Counted from the stretch's first letter, positions 16,349 to 25,322 are shown. The stretch: 64,000 nt of DNA from Anaerolineales bacterium (GCA_015075185.1 JABTUW010000004.1:868001-932000); one strand, 5' to 3'. The notes: generated by a model from the letters alone, not told the origin. Made by a program: numbers and translations.

Positions 16349-18286
16349 ATGAAGGCAAAAACCCGCCTCTTTTATGCTGTCGGATTGATCCTCTTTCTCT
16401 TACTGGCTCAATTCTCCCCTCCCGCCCAGGCCAGACCGCTAAATGCCATCACTGCCACCCAAAAATGGGCCTATGGCGGCTGTTTCAGCTCGTGGTGCCA
16501 GACCGGCTGGTACGCCTCGCCGGCGGTGGCCGATTTGGATAATGACAACCAACCTGAAGTAATCTGGGGTTCGTATGATGTGGTAGCCTTAAATGGCGCA
16601 GACGGCAGCCTGCAATGGCGAGCTTCTAATGACGAGCGGGTTTGGCCCGGCATTGCCGTAGCCGACCTGACCGGCGATGGCGATTTGGAAATTATTGTCG
16701 GCCGGGGCGGTGATGATGATAATAATGATGAGTTAACCGTTTATAATCATTCAGGTGGGGTGGAATGGATAGCCGACCCCTTTGGCAACAGAGAAGTCCG
16801 CACTCTGGCGGTTGAAAATCTGGAAAACAGTGGGACGATGGAGGTTATTGTGGGCCGGGCCAGCGGGGGGTCATATGAGCAACTCAACGTCTTCGAGGCC
16901 AACGGCTCGGTGCGCGCAGGTTGGCCGGCGCGACATAACGGCGAGTTGGGCTATGGTTGGGGCATGTACAATGAGAATGTCACTATTGCCGACCTCAACA
17001 ACGACGGCTTCAAGGAAATCATCGGTCCCACCGACACCCATTACATCACGGCCCTGGATCGTAACGGCAACCAACTGCCGGTCAACTCGATCTACAGCCC
17101 GCGCACCGTCTGGAGCCAAGTCGGCGTTCACGTGGATCAGGCGGCCGATTTGCGCGGCTATGCCAACTGCGGCACGGAGCACCGGCCCAACTTTGCCAAC
17201 AGCGCCCCGGCCATTGCCGATGTGGACGGCAACGGCAACCTGGAAGTCATCGTCGTCGGCGATGTTTACAACTGCGCGGTGGGCGACCCGGATGGTGACA
17301 TGTACCACCTGCCCTGGATTCTCAAGCTCGACCGGACGCGCTGGAGCGGCAGCGGCTTCGATTGGACGGTCATCCCTGCCGCCGAACCCGGCAGCGGCCC
17401 CCTTTCCCAGGATTATAATGTTATCCAGAACAGTGTGACCAACGCCGTTGTGGCTGATCTGGACGGCGATGGCCGCAAAGAGATTCTTTACCCCTCTTAT
17501 GATGGCCGGCTGCATGCCTACTGGCTGGATAAAACCGAACATGGCAGTTGGCCCTACAAAGTGCCTGGCAGCGGCTACCGTTTTGCCTCTGAACCCATTG
17601 TGGTTGACCTGGACAACACCGGCGACGGCCATGCCGAGATTATCTTCACCTCCTGGCCGCAAAACGGCGGCAACCGGGTCGGGCAGCTCCATATTCTCGA
17701 CAACCAGGGTAATCCACTCTTCGCCGTAAATTTGCCTGCCCCACGCGGCGACGACTGGAACGGCGGCCTGGGCGCGCCGACCATCGCCAATATTGACACC
17801 GACGCCGACCTGGAACTGGTTATCGGAACGGTTTCCAGCGGCGTCGTCGCCTATGATTTACCCAATACAGCCAACGCGCGGATTCTATGGGGCACAGGGC
17901 GGGGCAGTTACAAGCGGACCGGCCTCTCGCCTGTAGATGAAAGCTTCACCTTAAACGCTGTCCCTTCCAGCCGCGTCATTGATCCGGGCAGCGGGACCAC
18001 CTATCTGCTCAAGGTACAGAGTACCAGCCTCTTTACCAAGCCAGTCACACTGAATATCACCAATCCCGCACCGGCTTTTTTGAATATGAGCCCAACCTCA
18101 TCTACTTTCTCTCCGCCCGGCCAGGTTACCTTGACCATCACCGACCTGCACCTGCCCGGCCAACTGATACCCGGCGCGTGGTACGCCATTCCCGCCACTG
18201 CCAGCGGCGGCGGCTTCACTCGAACGATAACGATGAATCTGCTCGTCGGCGGAACGCGCTCCTATTTGCCAACTATATTGAAGTAA
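16349..18286 (+). CDS. secreted FG-GAP/VCBS-repeat beta-propeller protein
   Basis: Signal peptide (residues 1-28, ending Ala-Gln-Ala) followed by at least seven Ca-binding-type repeats of the form Ala-Asp-Leu-Asp-x-Asp-Gly-x-x-Glu-Ile-Ile-x-Gly, spaced 45-80 residues apart. This pattern is typical of integrin-like FG-GAP/VCBS beta-propellers on secreted surface proteins. From about residue 530 comes the same beta-rich C-terminal domain as in the previous gene, ending Leu-Leu-Val-Gly-Gly-Thr-Arg-Ser-Tyr-Leu-Pro-Thr-Ile-Leu-Lys. ATG follows AAGGAG. It likely acts in adhesion or cell-surface display; no catalytic residues are visible. Confidence 0.8.
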   Translation: MKAKTRLFYAVGLILFLLLAQFSPPAQARPLNAITATQKWAYGGCFSSWCQTGWYASPAVADLDNDNQPEVIWGSYDVVALNGADGSLQWRASNDERVWPGIAVADLTGDGDLEIIVGRGGDDDNNDELTVYNHSGGVEWIADPFGNREVRTLAVENLENSGTMEVIVGRASGGSYEQLNVFEANGSVRAGWPARHNGELGYGWGMYNENVTIADLNNDGFKEIIGPTDTHYITALDRNGNQLPVNSIYSPRTVWSQVGVHVDQAADLRGYANCGTEHRPNFANSAPAIADVDGNGNLEVIVVGDVYNCAVGDPDGDMYHLPWILKLDRTRWSGSGFDWTVIPAAEPGSGPLSQDYNVIQNSVTNAVVADLDGDGRKEILYPSYDGRLHAYWLDKTEHGSWPYKVPGSGYRFASEPIVVDLDNTGDGHAEIIFTSWPQNGGNRVGQLHILDNQGNPLFAVNLPAPRGDDWNGGLGAPTIANIDTDADLELVIGTVSSGVVAYDLPNTANARILWGTGRGSYKRTGLSPVDESFTLNAVPSSRVIDPGSGTTYLLKVQSTSLFTKPVTLNITNPAPAFLNMSPTSSTFSPPGQVTLTITDLHLPGQLIPGAWYAIPATASGGGFTRTITMNLLVGGTRSYLPTILK

Positions 18287-18392
18287 ACACCAGGCAACGT
18301 AGCAACTTGAGCCGTTCTATGTTAAAATAAAAGGTATTGACCGGCTACTTGAAATTAGAGCCACAATCCAGGTCATCTCCTGGGCGCACATT

Positions 18393-19460
18393 ATGTCTAA
18401 TTACTTGTTCAACATAATCAACCTCGCTCGTGGCCAGCACGTCCTGCGTCCCCTGGTGGCCGTTTTTCATTTGACCGGACGCTGCAATCTCAACTGTTCC
18501 TACTGTGAAGACTATGGGGCGCGCCGTCTCAACGATGAATTGGCCGAATTAGGTGTTCTCTCGTTGGCCGAAGCCGGGCGAGTCCTGACCGTTTTGCGGC
18601 AAGCCACCCCTAATTTGACTTTGACCGGCGGCGAGCCTCTCCTATATCCGCAAATTGACGATTTAGTTGTTCAAGTCAAAACCAAGCACTGCTTTCAGCA
18701 TCTAACCTTGCTGACCAACGGCCTGTTATTAGCCAAACATATCGGCTTATTACCTTACATAGACCGGCTGGTCATCAGCCTCGACTCGCTGGACCTAGTT
18801 CGCTGGGGTCAAACAATTGGGCTGGACAGCCGGGCCGCACAGACGATTGTCAATACGATCGTGGAGATGGCCGGCTATCAAGCCAAATACGGCTTTGAGC
18901 TGATCGCCAATTGTGTCATCACCCCTGAAACTCTGCCGGGCGTGAATAATGTCCTGGATTTTTGTGTCGAGCATAATATTGCCTTTGCTTTTTCGCCCCA
19001 ATCCTTCAACAACTGGCCGCGCTATGAGCTGTTGGTAGCCGACGAATATTGTACGTTTGTAGACAAAGTAATCCGTTACAAAAAACGGGGCTGCAAAATC
19101 CTGGGCAGCCTGGCCTATCTCAAACTGGCCCGCGATTTCCAGCCTTACAATTGTTACCCGACCCTTGTTCCCCGCGTTTTGCCCAACGGCGACCTGATTT
19201 ATCCCTGCCGCCCCATCGAACGCAGCCAGACTTCGCACGGCGGGCGTCCCTGCAACCTGACCCGCGTCGCCTCTTGGCAGGAAGCGGTGAAGATAGCGGT
19301 AAACAAATTTGGGCAGCCGCCGCGCTCCTGCGCCAGTTGCTTCCAGCAGTGCTACGCCGAGCCATCGTTAATGCAAGCCCGACCCCTGTCACTTTTGCAG
19401 GAGATATTAACCTACAAGCCCTCCTACCGGACCAAAATACATACCTTTGCCCCGGGCTGA
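18393..19460 (+). CDS. radical SAM protein with C-terminal Cys-rich region
   Basis: The radical SAM cluster motif Cys-Asn-Leu-Asn-Cys-Ser-Tyr-Cys (C31, C35, C38) follows Leu-Thr-Gly-Arg, and the SAM-binding Gly-Gly-Glu-Pro is at 79-82. The C-terminal third has several cysteines (Cys-Tyr-Pro, Tyr-Pro-Cys-Arg-Pro, Cys-Ala-Ser-Cys-Phe-Gln-Gln-Cys) like SPASM/twitch domains that bind auxiliary clusters. The substrate cannot be told. The overall shape resembles HpnH-like and SPASM-type enzymes. An FAD oxidoreductase starts 67 nt downstream on the same strand, which suggests a shared pathway, perhaps lipid or terpenoid tailoring. Confidence 0.8.
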   Translation: MSNYLFNIINLARGQHVLRPLVAVFHLTGRCNLNCSYCEDYGARRLNDELAELGVLSLAEAGRVLTVLRQATPNLTLTGGEPLLYPQIDDLVVQVKTKHCFQHLTLLTNGLLLAKHIGLLPYIDRLVISLDSLDLVRWGQTIGLDSRAAQTIVNTIVEMAGYQAKYGFELIANCVITPETLPGVNNVLDFCVEHNIAFAFSPQSFNNWPRYELLVADEYCTFVDKVIRYKKRGCKILGSLAYLKLARDFQPYNCYPTLVPRVLPNGDLIYPCRPIERSQTSHGGRPCNLTRVASWQEAVKIAVNKFGQPPRSCASCFQQCYAEPSLMQARPLSLLQEILTYKPSYRTKIHTFAPG

Positions 19461-19527
19461 CCTTGAACTGCCGAACTTGTAAGCCAAAGACCTAAAAAAT
19501 TACGTTTAACCATTTTGGGATTCATCC

Positions 19528-21168
19528 ATGCAAAATCCCCCCGATTCTTTTCCTGTCGAAGCAAATCCAATCCGGCATCTCCCTGCCACTTCACCGCTCA
19601 TCATCGGGGGCGGGATTGCCGGCTTGATGGCGGCTGTCCACCTGGCCGAACGCGGCCTCAAGCCGCTGTTACTGGAAGCTGATCCAGTGTGGCTCGGCGG
19701 ACGGCTGAAGGGAGGGCCAGCCGTAGAAATTGAACATCAGGGCCGAACCTGGCGCTTCCCCGGCGAACATGGGGTCCATGGCATCTGGTCGCCCTACCGC
19801 AACTTTCAGGCGACCCTGGCCCGGCACGATATGCGGCCGGTGTTTGTCCCGGCCCGCGAGGAAACCTGGATTTTTGGCCGGGGTCGTCTCATCCGCAGGG
19901 CTGCCATTGGTAGCGCGATTCGCCACAGCCTTGTCCCAGCGCCCTTTCACTATCTGCACCTGTTTTTGCGGCCTCGTTTCCTCAATATTTTGACCCTGCG
20001 CGACCTGGCCGCAATGTTTCGAGTGTTTGGCGGCCTTATGTCGGCCATGGCGATTGATCCGATTGCCGAACACAAGTCGCTGCACGGCCTGTCCCTGGCC
20101 GATTTCACGGCGGGCTGGTCGCCCACTCTGCGCAGTTTTTTTGCCGGTCTGGTTCGCAGCGCCCTGGCCGCCCATCCCAAAGACGTGCCGGCCTCCGGTT
20201 TTATCGCCTTCCTTCGATTTTACACGCTGCTTCGCCGCGACGCCTGGGCTTTTTCCTACCTGCCCGGTTCCGGCGGCGAGTGCGTGTCCGAACCGTTGGC
20301 CGGTGTCGCTCGACGGCAAGGCAGTGAGATCCGGCAGGGAGCCAAAGTTGTAGCATTAGAACAGGGGAGAAACGAAATGAAACATCAGGAGTCCAGCCTG
20401 AAGTCTGGACTCCCAATTGATCAACAGATTTGGCAGGTTGTGTATGAAGCTGATGGACAAACACGGACTCTTGAGGCGCAACACGTTATTTTGGCCGTAG
20501 ACGCTCCGGCGGCCAAAACATTATTGCAGATGAGTCTGGCTACAGCAGAAGCGGCGGGCAAACTGCACTTTCCTACCGGCGTGCCGACAGCCATCATCCG
20601 GTTGTGGTTCAAGGTCAAGCCCAAGCCTATAGCCGAGGCGGGTATCTACACCGGCGACTTTGTGATGGATAATTTCTTCTGGCTGGACCGGCTGCAAACG
20701 GCTTATGCGGAATGGAGCGGGGCCACCGGCGGCAGCGCCCTTGAGATGCACATTTACGGCCCACCGGACTTACTGGCCCAACCTGACGCCTCGCTGCTGG
20801 CTCACGTCTTGATTGACACCTACCGGGCCTTCCCGGAACTGCGCGGCAGCCTCCTGCACTCCATCCTGCTGCGCAATGAGGCTAGCCATACCCTTTTTAG
20901 CATCGGCGAGCCGGGCGAGCATCTGGGTATCGAGACACCCTGGCCCGGCTTGTTTGCTTGCGGTGATTGGGTCTATCATCCTGCCCCGGCGCTGTACCTG
21001 GAGCGAGCAACCACCACTGGTATCGCTGCGGCCAATGCGGTCCTATCCAGCTTGGGTTTGGAACCTTGGCCCATTTTGCCTCATCCGCAGCCGGAGTGGT
21101 TAGCCGGGAAAATGGAGCGGGGCTTACGGCGATTGCGGCTGGCAATGCTAAAGCGGAAACGGGGCTAG
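19528..21168 (+). CDS. FAD-dependent amine oxidase/desaturase-like protein
   Basis: The N-terminal dinucleotide fold (Gly-Gly-Gly-Ile-Ala-Gly-Leu, residues 27-33, then Glu-Ala-Asp...Gly-Gly-Arg) is that of the amine oxidase/phytoene desaturase flavoprotein superfamily. The C-terminus has the matching FAD segment Leu-Phe-Ala-Cys-Gly-Asp-Trp. The 546-residue length fits carotenoid desaturase or CrtU-like enzymes, but the substrate is not deducible. Residues about 279-296 are encoded by a palindromic repeat inside the gene. The neighbouring radical SAM protein may act on the same substrate. Confidence 0.8.
   Translation: MQNPPDSFPVEANPIRHLPATSPLIIGGGIAGLMAAVHLAERGLKPLLLEADPVWLGGRLKGGPAVEIEHQGRTWRFPGEHGVHGIWSPYRNFQATLARHDMRPVFVPAREETWIFGRGRLIRRAAIGSAIRHSLVPAPFHYLHLFLRPRFLNILTLRDLAAMFRVFGGLMSAMAIDPIAEHKSLHGLSLADFTAGWSPTLRSFFAGLVRSALAAHPKDVPASGFIAFLRFYTLLRRDAWAFSYLPGSGGECVSEPLAGVARRQGSEIRQGAKVVALEQGRNEMKHQESSLKSGLPIDQQIWQVVYEADGQTRTLEAQHVILAVDAPAAKTLLQMSLATAEAAGKLHFPTGVPTAIIRLWFKVKPKPIAEAGIYTGDFVMDNFFWLDRLQTAYAEWSGATGGSALEMHIYGPPDLLAQPDASLLAHVLIDTYRAFPELRGSLLHSILLRNEASHTLFSIGEPGEHLGIETPWPGLFACGDWVYHPAPALYLERATTTGIAAANAVLSSLGLEPWPILPHPQPEWLAGKMERGLRRLRLAMLKRKRG
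20388..20413. repeat. palindrome inside the FAD oxidoreductase frame
   Basis: GGAGTCCAG (20388-20396) and CTGGACTCC (20405-20413) are perfect inverted arms with an 8-nt loop. The frame is kept; the insert encodes a Ser-Ser-Leu-Lys-Ser-Gly-Leu type loop between two beta strands. Confidence 0.65.
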
Positions 21169-21232
21169 TAACAACTCTACCAAAAGCGTTGAAACAGAAA
21201 TTCTTTGGCCGAGCGCGGAAACTTATTTCCTG

Positions 21233-21241
21233 TGGTATAAT
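21233..21241 (+). promoter_or_regulatory. coaX promoter (extended -10)
   Basis: TGGTATAAT ends 60 nt before the coaX ATG. No good -35 is present, as expected for an extended -10 promoter. Confidence 0.6.
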
Positions 21242-21301
21242 AGTCCAAGGTTCAGCAGCGCTGATATTTTCTTGGGTCAGATTTGAAGAAACAAAGTAAC
21301 T

Positions 21302-22069
21302 ATGCTTTTAACGATTGACATTGGCAACACCAATATTACCTTCGGGGTTTATAACGACAGCCAGGACTTGCAGCACCACTGGCGGCTGAAAACCGATCAC
21401 GATCGTATGCCGGACGAGTATGGTATCATCATGCTCGGCTTGCTACGCCACGAGGGGCTGAATTTCCAGCAAATCAGAGGCGTGGCCGTGGCCAGCGTAG
21501 TCCCGCCCTTAACCCAGGTGTTTGAAGAGATGATCGAGCGCTTTATCAAGCAAAAGCCGCTGGTCGTTGGAGCCGGGGTCAAGACTGGGGTACAGATTCG
21601 CTACGACAGTCCGCGCGATGTTGGCGCTGACCGGATTGTGGATGCGGCCGCGGCTTATAAATTGTACGGCGGCCCGGCCTGCATCGTTGATTTTGGCACG
21701 GCCACGACCTTTGATGCCGTGTCGGAAAAAGGAGAGTATCTGGGCGGGGCCATTGCGCCCGGCATCGGTATTGCCGCCGAGGCCCTCTTTAGCCGCACCT
21801 CCAAATTACCCCGGATTGACCTGGTCCGCCCGCCGAAGGCCATCGGCACCAACACCGTCCACGCCATGCAAAGCGGGCTGATTTTTGGCTACGTTGGCCT
21901 CGTAGAAGGAATGGTCGCCCGTTTCCGGGGGGAGTTAGGCCAAACCATGCGAGTTATCGGCACCGGCGGCCTGGCCGAAACCATCGCCCGTGAGACGAAT
22001 GTCATTGAGGTCGTCAATCCCTGGCTCACTTTGGAGGGATTGCGTATGGTTTGGGAGATGAACCAGTAG
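21302..22069 (+). CDS. coaX: type III pantothenate kinase
   Basis: Phosphorylates pantothenate, the first step of CoA synthesis, without feedback inhibition by CoA. ASKHA-fold motifs are clear: Leu-Thr-Ile-Asp-Ile-Gly-Asn-Thr-Asn near the N-terminus (phosphate loop), Asp-Val-Gly-Ala-Asp-Arg around residue 105, Asp-Phe-Gly-Thr-Ala-Thr-Thr-Phe and Gly-Gly-Ala-Ile-Ala-Pro-Gly. The 255-residue length is normal. coaBC follows 55 nt later, so the two consecutive CoA steps are probably co-transcribed. This gene uses the product of the panBEC operon. Confidence 0.96.
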   Translation: MLLTIDIGNTNITFGVYNDSQDLQHHWRLKTDHDRMPDEYGIIMLGLLRHEGLNFQQIRGVAVASVVPPLTQVFEEMIERFIKQKPLVVGAGVKTGVQIRYDSPRDVGADRIVDAAAAYKLYGGPACIVDFGTATTFDAVSEKGEYLGGAIAPGIGIAAEALFSRTSKLPRIDLVRPPKAIGTNTVHAMQSGLIFGYVGLVEGMVARFRGELGQTMRVIGTGGLAETIARETNVIEVVNPWLTLEGLRMVWEMNQ

Positions 22070-22072
22070 AAC

Positions 22073-22110
22073 GTGTTGCGTATTCCATTTTCTTTAGGGA
22101 ACACGCAACA
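22073..22110. repeat. inverted repeat between coaX and coaBC
   Basis: CGTGTTGCGTATTCC and its near-perfect complement GGGAACACGCAACACG flank a short AT-rich loop. Confidence 0.6.
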
Positions 22111-22124
22111 CGGGTCATCATACG

Positions 22125-23342
22125 ATGCTCACAACTATTAAAGTTCTCCATAACAAACACATTCTTCTCGGCGTAACCGGGGGAATTGCAGCTTATAAAG
22201 CGGCGATGGTCTGCAGCCAACTGGTGCAGGCTGGGGCGCTGGTTGATGTGGTGATGACCGAGGCCGCGCAGAAATTCGTCGCTCCGCTGACTTTTCAGGC
22301 GCTGGCCCACCGCCCGGTCTACAGCGATATGTTCGCCATTCCACCGGGCCAAAACATTCCCCACATCGCCCTGGCCGATGCCGCCGATTTACTGGTCATT
22401 GCCCCGGCGACGGCCCATACCCTGGCTAAACTGGCTAACGGCCTGGCCGACGACCTGCTCTCGGCCATTGCCCTAGCCACTCCGGCGCCCCTGCTGCTGG
22501 CCCCGGCTATGGAAACCGACATGTGGCGGCACCCGGCCACTCAGGCCAACATGGAAAAACTACGCGCCTGGGGAGCAAGTGTGGTTGGACCGGCAGAAGG
22601 ACGGCTGGCCTCGGGCGCAATGGGTCAAGGACGGATGGTCGAGCCGGAGGAAATTATCGGCGCGGTGCGAGTGGCGCTGGGCCGCCGGGGGGATTTGGCG
22701 GGCTGGCGGGTAGTAGTCACTGCCGGCGGCACCCGCGAGGCGATTGACCCGGTCCGCTTTATCGGCAACCATTCCAGCGGCAAAATGGGTTATGCTGTCG
22801 CCATCGCCGCGCGCGACCGGGGGGCAGCCGTAACCCTCATCACGACCGCCGCCCTACCCGATCCGTTTGGAGTGGAGGTAATCCACCTGGACTCTGCCGA
22901 ACAGATGCTGGCCGCAGTCCTTGAAGCGACTCGCCAGGCTGATCTGTTGGTCATGGCTGCGGCCGTAGCCGATTTTCGACCCAAGAGCGTGGCTGAGCAG
23001 AAAATCAAAAAAAAGGGTGATAGCGAGGGGGTAACGCTGGAGTTAGGACGCAATCCCGACATTTTAGCCGAGGTAGCCGCGCAAAAGATGGCAGGCTATG
23101 GACCTCAACACACGGTTGGATTTGCCGCCGAAACTGAAGATTTGCTGGCAAATGCCAGAGGCAAATTGGAACGCAAAAAGTTGGATTTGATTGTCGCCAA
23201 TGATGTATCAGCCAACGACGCCGGTTTCGCCGTAGACACAAACCGGGTCACTCTACTGTTTAAGGATGGGCAAAGTGAAGCGCTGCCCCTGTTGAGCAAA
23301 GTCGAAGTGGCAGAGATAATTCTGGATCATGTTAAACGCTGA
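22125..23342 (+). CDS. coaBC: bifunctional phosphopantothenoylcysteine decarboxylase/synthetase
   Basis: CoaC domain (about 1-185): flavin-dependent decarboxylation of phosphopantothenoylcysteine, with Gly-Val-Thr-Gly-Gly-Ile-Ala-Ala-Tyr-Lys and Ile-Ala-Pro-Ala-Thr-Ala. CoaB domain (about 190-405): ligation of phosphopantothenate with Cys, with Val-Thr-Ala-Gly-Gly-Thr-x-Glu-x-Ile-Asp-Pro-Val-Arg and Asn-His-Ser-Ser-Gly-Lys-Met-Gly. The usual Pro-x-Met-Asn-x-x-Met-Trp loop reads Pro-Ala-Met-Glu-Thr-Asp-Met-Trp, with Glu in place of Asn. The final Val-Lys-Arg-stop lies in a GTTAAACGCTGAACGTTTAAC palindromic word that also abuts the convergent gene. Confidence 0.95.
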   Translation: MLTTIKVLHNKHILLGVTGGIAAYKAAMVCSQLVQAGALVDVVMTEAAQKFVAPLTFQALAHRPVYSDMFAIPPGQNIPHIALADAADLLVIAPATAHTLAKLANGLADDLLSAIALATPAPLLLAPAMETDMWRHPATQANMEKLRAWGASVVGPAEGRLASGAMGQGRMVEPEEIIGAVRVALGRRGDLAGWRVVVTAGGTREAIDPVRFIGNHSSGKMGYAVAIAARDRGAAVTLITTAALPDPFGVEVIHLDSAEQMLAAVLEATRQADLLVMAAAVADFRPKSVAEQKIKKKGDSEGVTLELGRNPDILAEVAAQKMAGYGPQHTVGFAAETEDLLANARGKLERKKLDLIVANDVSANDAGFAVDTNRVTLLFKDGQSEALPLLSKVEVAEIILDHVKR

Positions 23343-23346
23343 ACGT

Positions 23347-24096
23347 TTAACCGGCAGCGCTGCTGTACCCCAGTTCGTCCATCGCCTTGAGCATATCACG
23401 CAGCCCGGCCAGGTGTTCTTGTAAGTTCTCGTCCAGCCGCTGGAAGCGATTATCGTTAAAATCGCCTTTGGCTACGATGAGTAACATTTCGGCATGGGTG
23501 GTAGCCAGGTCGCTGGCAATTTTGTGGATTTTCAACTCGGCCTGCGTTTGAAAAATTTTTAGTTCTTTCAAAGCCACTTGATGCTGCTTTTTGCTCTGCA
23601 TCAACTCGCGCAGATACCTGACCTCGCCATCGGCAGCCGTCAGCGAGCGCCGCCGCAAGTCGTCAATTTCAAATGCTACCTGGCGCAATTCCCGATCCAG
23701 ATTACGCTGGCCGTACAACTTTCCCAAGCCCTGTTCCAAGCGGGTTAAATTTTCCAACCAGCGACTTACGGGTCTGAGAGTCAAATTAAGGCGGTCACGC
23801 ATGGGACCAGGAGGATATTGTTGAGCTACCTGCATAATACGCCGCCCATAGTGCCGGGATTCGGCAACAGATCGGGCAACTGAACGGGGCAGGGAAGCTG
23901 TTTGAGCTACCTTAACCAGTTTACCTGCGCCCAGAATTGAGAATAACACAAGCATCAGCCCGGCAATTACCAGTAAAATTAACGCAAAGAAGGCTAAAAC
24001 GAACGGCAAGCTTGGCGCAAAAAAGAGGAGCAAAGCCACCGGCCCGAACAAGGCCAGGACCGAAAACTTCAGCAAAGCGATGAAAAAAGCGCGCAT
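23347..24096 (-). CDS. membrane-anchored coiled-coil protein
   Basis: Family not recognised. Two closely spaced hydrophobic segments (about residues 5-28 and 30-58) are followed by a long charged helical region (about 65-240) rich in Arg, Leu, Glu and Lys with coiled-coil heptads. It is probably a membrane anchor with a cytoplasmic coiled coil. It converges on coaBC with only 4 nt between stops. The 249-residue start is the first Met after a TGCTATAAT promoter on this strand. Confidence 0.6.
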   Translation of the reverse strand: MRAFFIALLKFSVLALFGPVALLLFFAPSLPFVLAFFALILLVIAGLMLVLFSILGAGKLVKVAQTASLPRSVARSVAESRHYGRRIMQVAQQYPPGPMRDRLNLTLRPVSRWLENLTRLEQGLGKLYGQRNLDRELRQVAFEIDDLRRRSLTAADGEVRYLRELMQSKKQHQVALKELKIFQTQAELKIHKIASDLATTHAEMLLIVAKGDFNDNRFQRLDENLQEHLAGLRDMLKAMDELGYSSAAG

Positions 24097-24139
24097 GGTA
24101 TTGTCCCTTTCGTCTCGGCTAAGCAGCGAGGCATTGAAA

Positions 24140-24148
24140 ATTATAGCA
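24140..24148 (-). promoter_or_regulatory. extended -10 promoter, minus strand
   Basis: Read on the minus strand, 24148-24140 is TGCTATAAT, about 45 nt upstream of the minus-strand coiled-coil gene. The rest of this intergenic stretch (to 24402) is AT-rich, has a GGCCAA...TTGGCC inverted pair (24325-24349), and shows no gene. Confidence 0.55.
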
Positions 24149-24402
24149 CAAAATTAGATTAACTAAAATAGCAGCAATCAGCATGCATAGTCTTTGAGTC
24201 ACTTCCAAACACTCGTGGATTAAGCGCCGGTTAGGTCATTGGGTAAAAGTAGGCGAGTGGGTGGAATGCGGACATGATCCCGCCCCAATTTTCGGTTATG
24301 ATTAATTACTCTACGTTAAATGGGGGCCAAAGTTTTGTAAAAGTTGGCCTAAGTGGTTTAAAATACGACTCCTACGAAAATTATTGTTAGCCTTAAAAAG
24401 TG
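24149..24402. other. intergenic region without clear features
   Basis: AT-rich stretch that should hold promoters for the two divergent genes. Besides the GGCCAA/TTGGCC pair I see no gene, RNA or repeat. Confidence 0.4.
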
Positions 24403-25263
24403 ATGGGACCTATGGAACACAAAATAAAATTCTATAAACACTTCTTTTGTTCACTGTTTTTAGCAGCCGCAGTTTTAACCGGTCTATTTGTGACAATTGA
24501 ACTTGCCTTTCCCTCGCATGCGGCTGCTCAGAATCTAATAAGCAATCACCTGGTATCAAGTCATCAAAGTCCACTGTCCACCATCGCTTCACCCCCTGTA
24601 TCTTTTATTCAGGCGACCAGTGTAGCTACTGTGTATCTACCTATCATTCATAAGAATCCAAGATTATTATACTCGGACAATTTCTCGGATGACGATAGTG
24701 ACTGGCCCGTGGGCGATGATGGGGACTGCGTTTCCAAGTACGACTCGGGCCGCTTCCGACTCGATGTGGACAAAGGGGAATTTTGTTTCCGGTTTGCCCC
24801 CATTGATACGGATAATCCAGCGGCAAGAACTTTCGGCTATTTTGAGGTGGGGGTCTATCACAGTGACGGCCCAAGCAACTCAGCTCTTGGTATTTATATT
24901 AATGGAGAAGGTGGCGATAACCAGTACATCTTCAAAATCCGGCCTAATAATAGCTGTGGTACTGGGGGCGGCTGGGAATTGGTCCGTAATCGAAATGGCA
25001 CTAAAACAACCTTGGGGAGTGGCTGCCACGCGAGTATCAAGCGCGGCTATGGCTCGGCCAACATCAACCTGTTGCGGATCAGCCACACCAGTGACCGCAA
25101 GCTAACCCTTTATGTCAATGACGTCCAGATTTTTACCTTTCTCGAGAGTGCAAACCGTGAATTGTTTGGTAAGGGTACGGGAGTCTATGCGGAAGCAGCC
25201 ACTAATGGAGATGACATAAAAATATTTAAATATGATGACTTTAAGGTTTTCGCCCCTAATTGA
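24403..25263 (+). CDS. secreted beta-sandwich protein, unknown function
   Basis: Signal peptide/anchor about residues 12-42 (ending Ser-His-Ala-Ala-Ala), a linker with Val-Tyr-Leu-Pro-Ile-Ile-His-Lys, then a domain beginning Asp-Asn-Phe-Ser-Asp-Asp-Asp-Ser-Asp-Trp-Pro. This Asp-Asn-Phe-Ser-Asp...Trp opening and the Phe/Tyr/Asp-rich beta pattern resemble LamG/concanavalin-like or 3-keto-disaccharide hydrolase-like jelly rolls common in Chloroflexota. The linker motif echoes the C-terminal tails of the 14.9-18.3 kb proteins. The start could also be GTG 24400 or ATG 24412; no strong ribosome site decides. Confidence 0.6.
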   Translation: MGPMEHKIKFYKHFFCSLFLAAAVLTGLFVTIELAFPSHAAAQNLISNHLVSSHQSPLSTIASPPVSFIQATSVATVYLPIIHKNPRLLYSDNFSDDDSDWPVGDDGDCVSKYDSGRFRLDVDKGEFCFRFAPIDTDNPAARTFGYFEVGVYHSDGPSNSALGIYINGEGGDNQYIFKIRPNNSCGTGGGWELVRNRNGTKTTLGSGCHASIKRGYGSANINLLRISHTSDRKLTLYVNDVQIFTFLESANRELFGKGTGVYAEAATNGDDIKIFKYDDFKVFAPN

Positions 25264-25322
25264 CCGGCCGATTTAATCTTTCACCTTCGAGCAACCAAAA
25301 TCATCTGAGCAAAGGAATAGGT

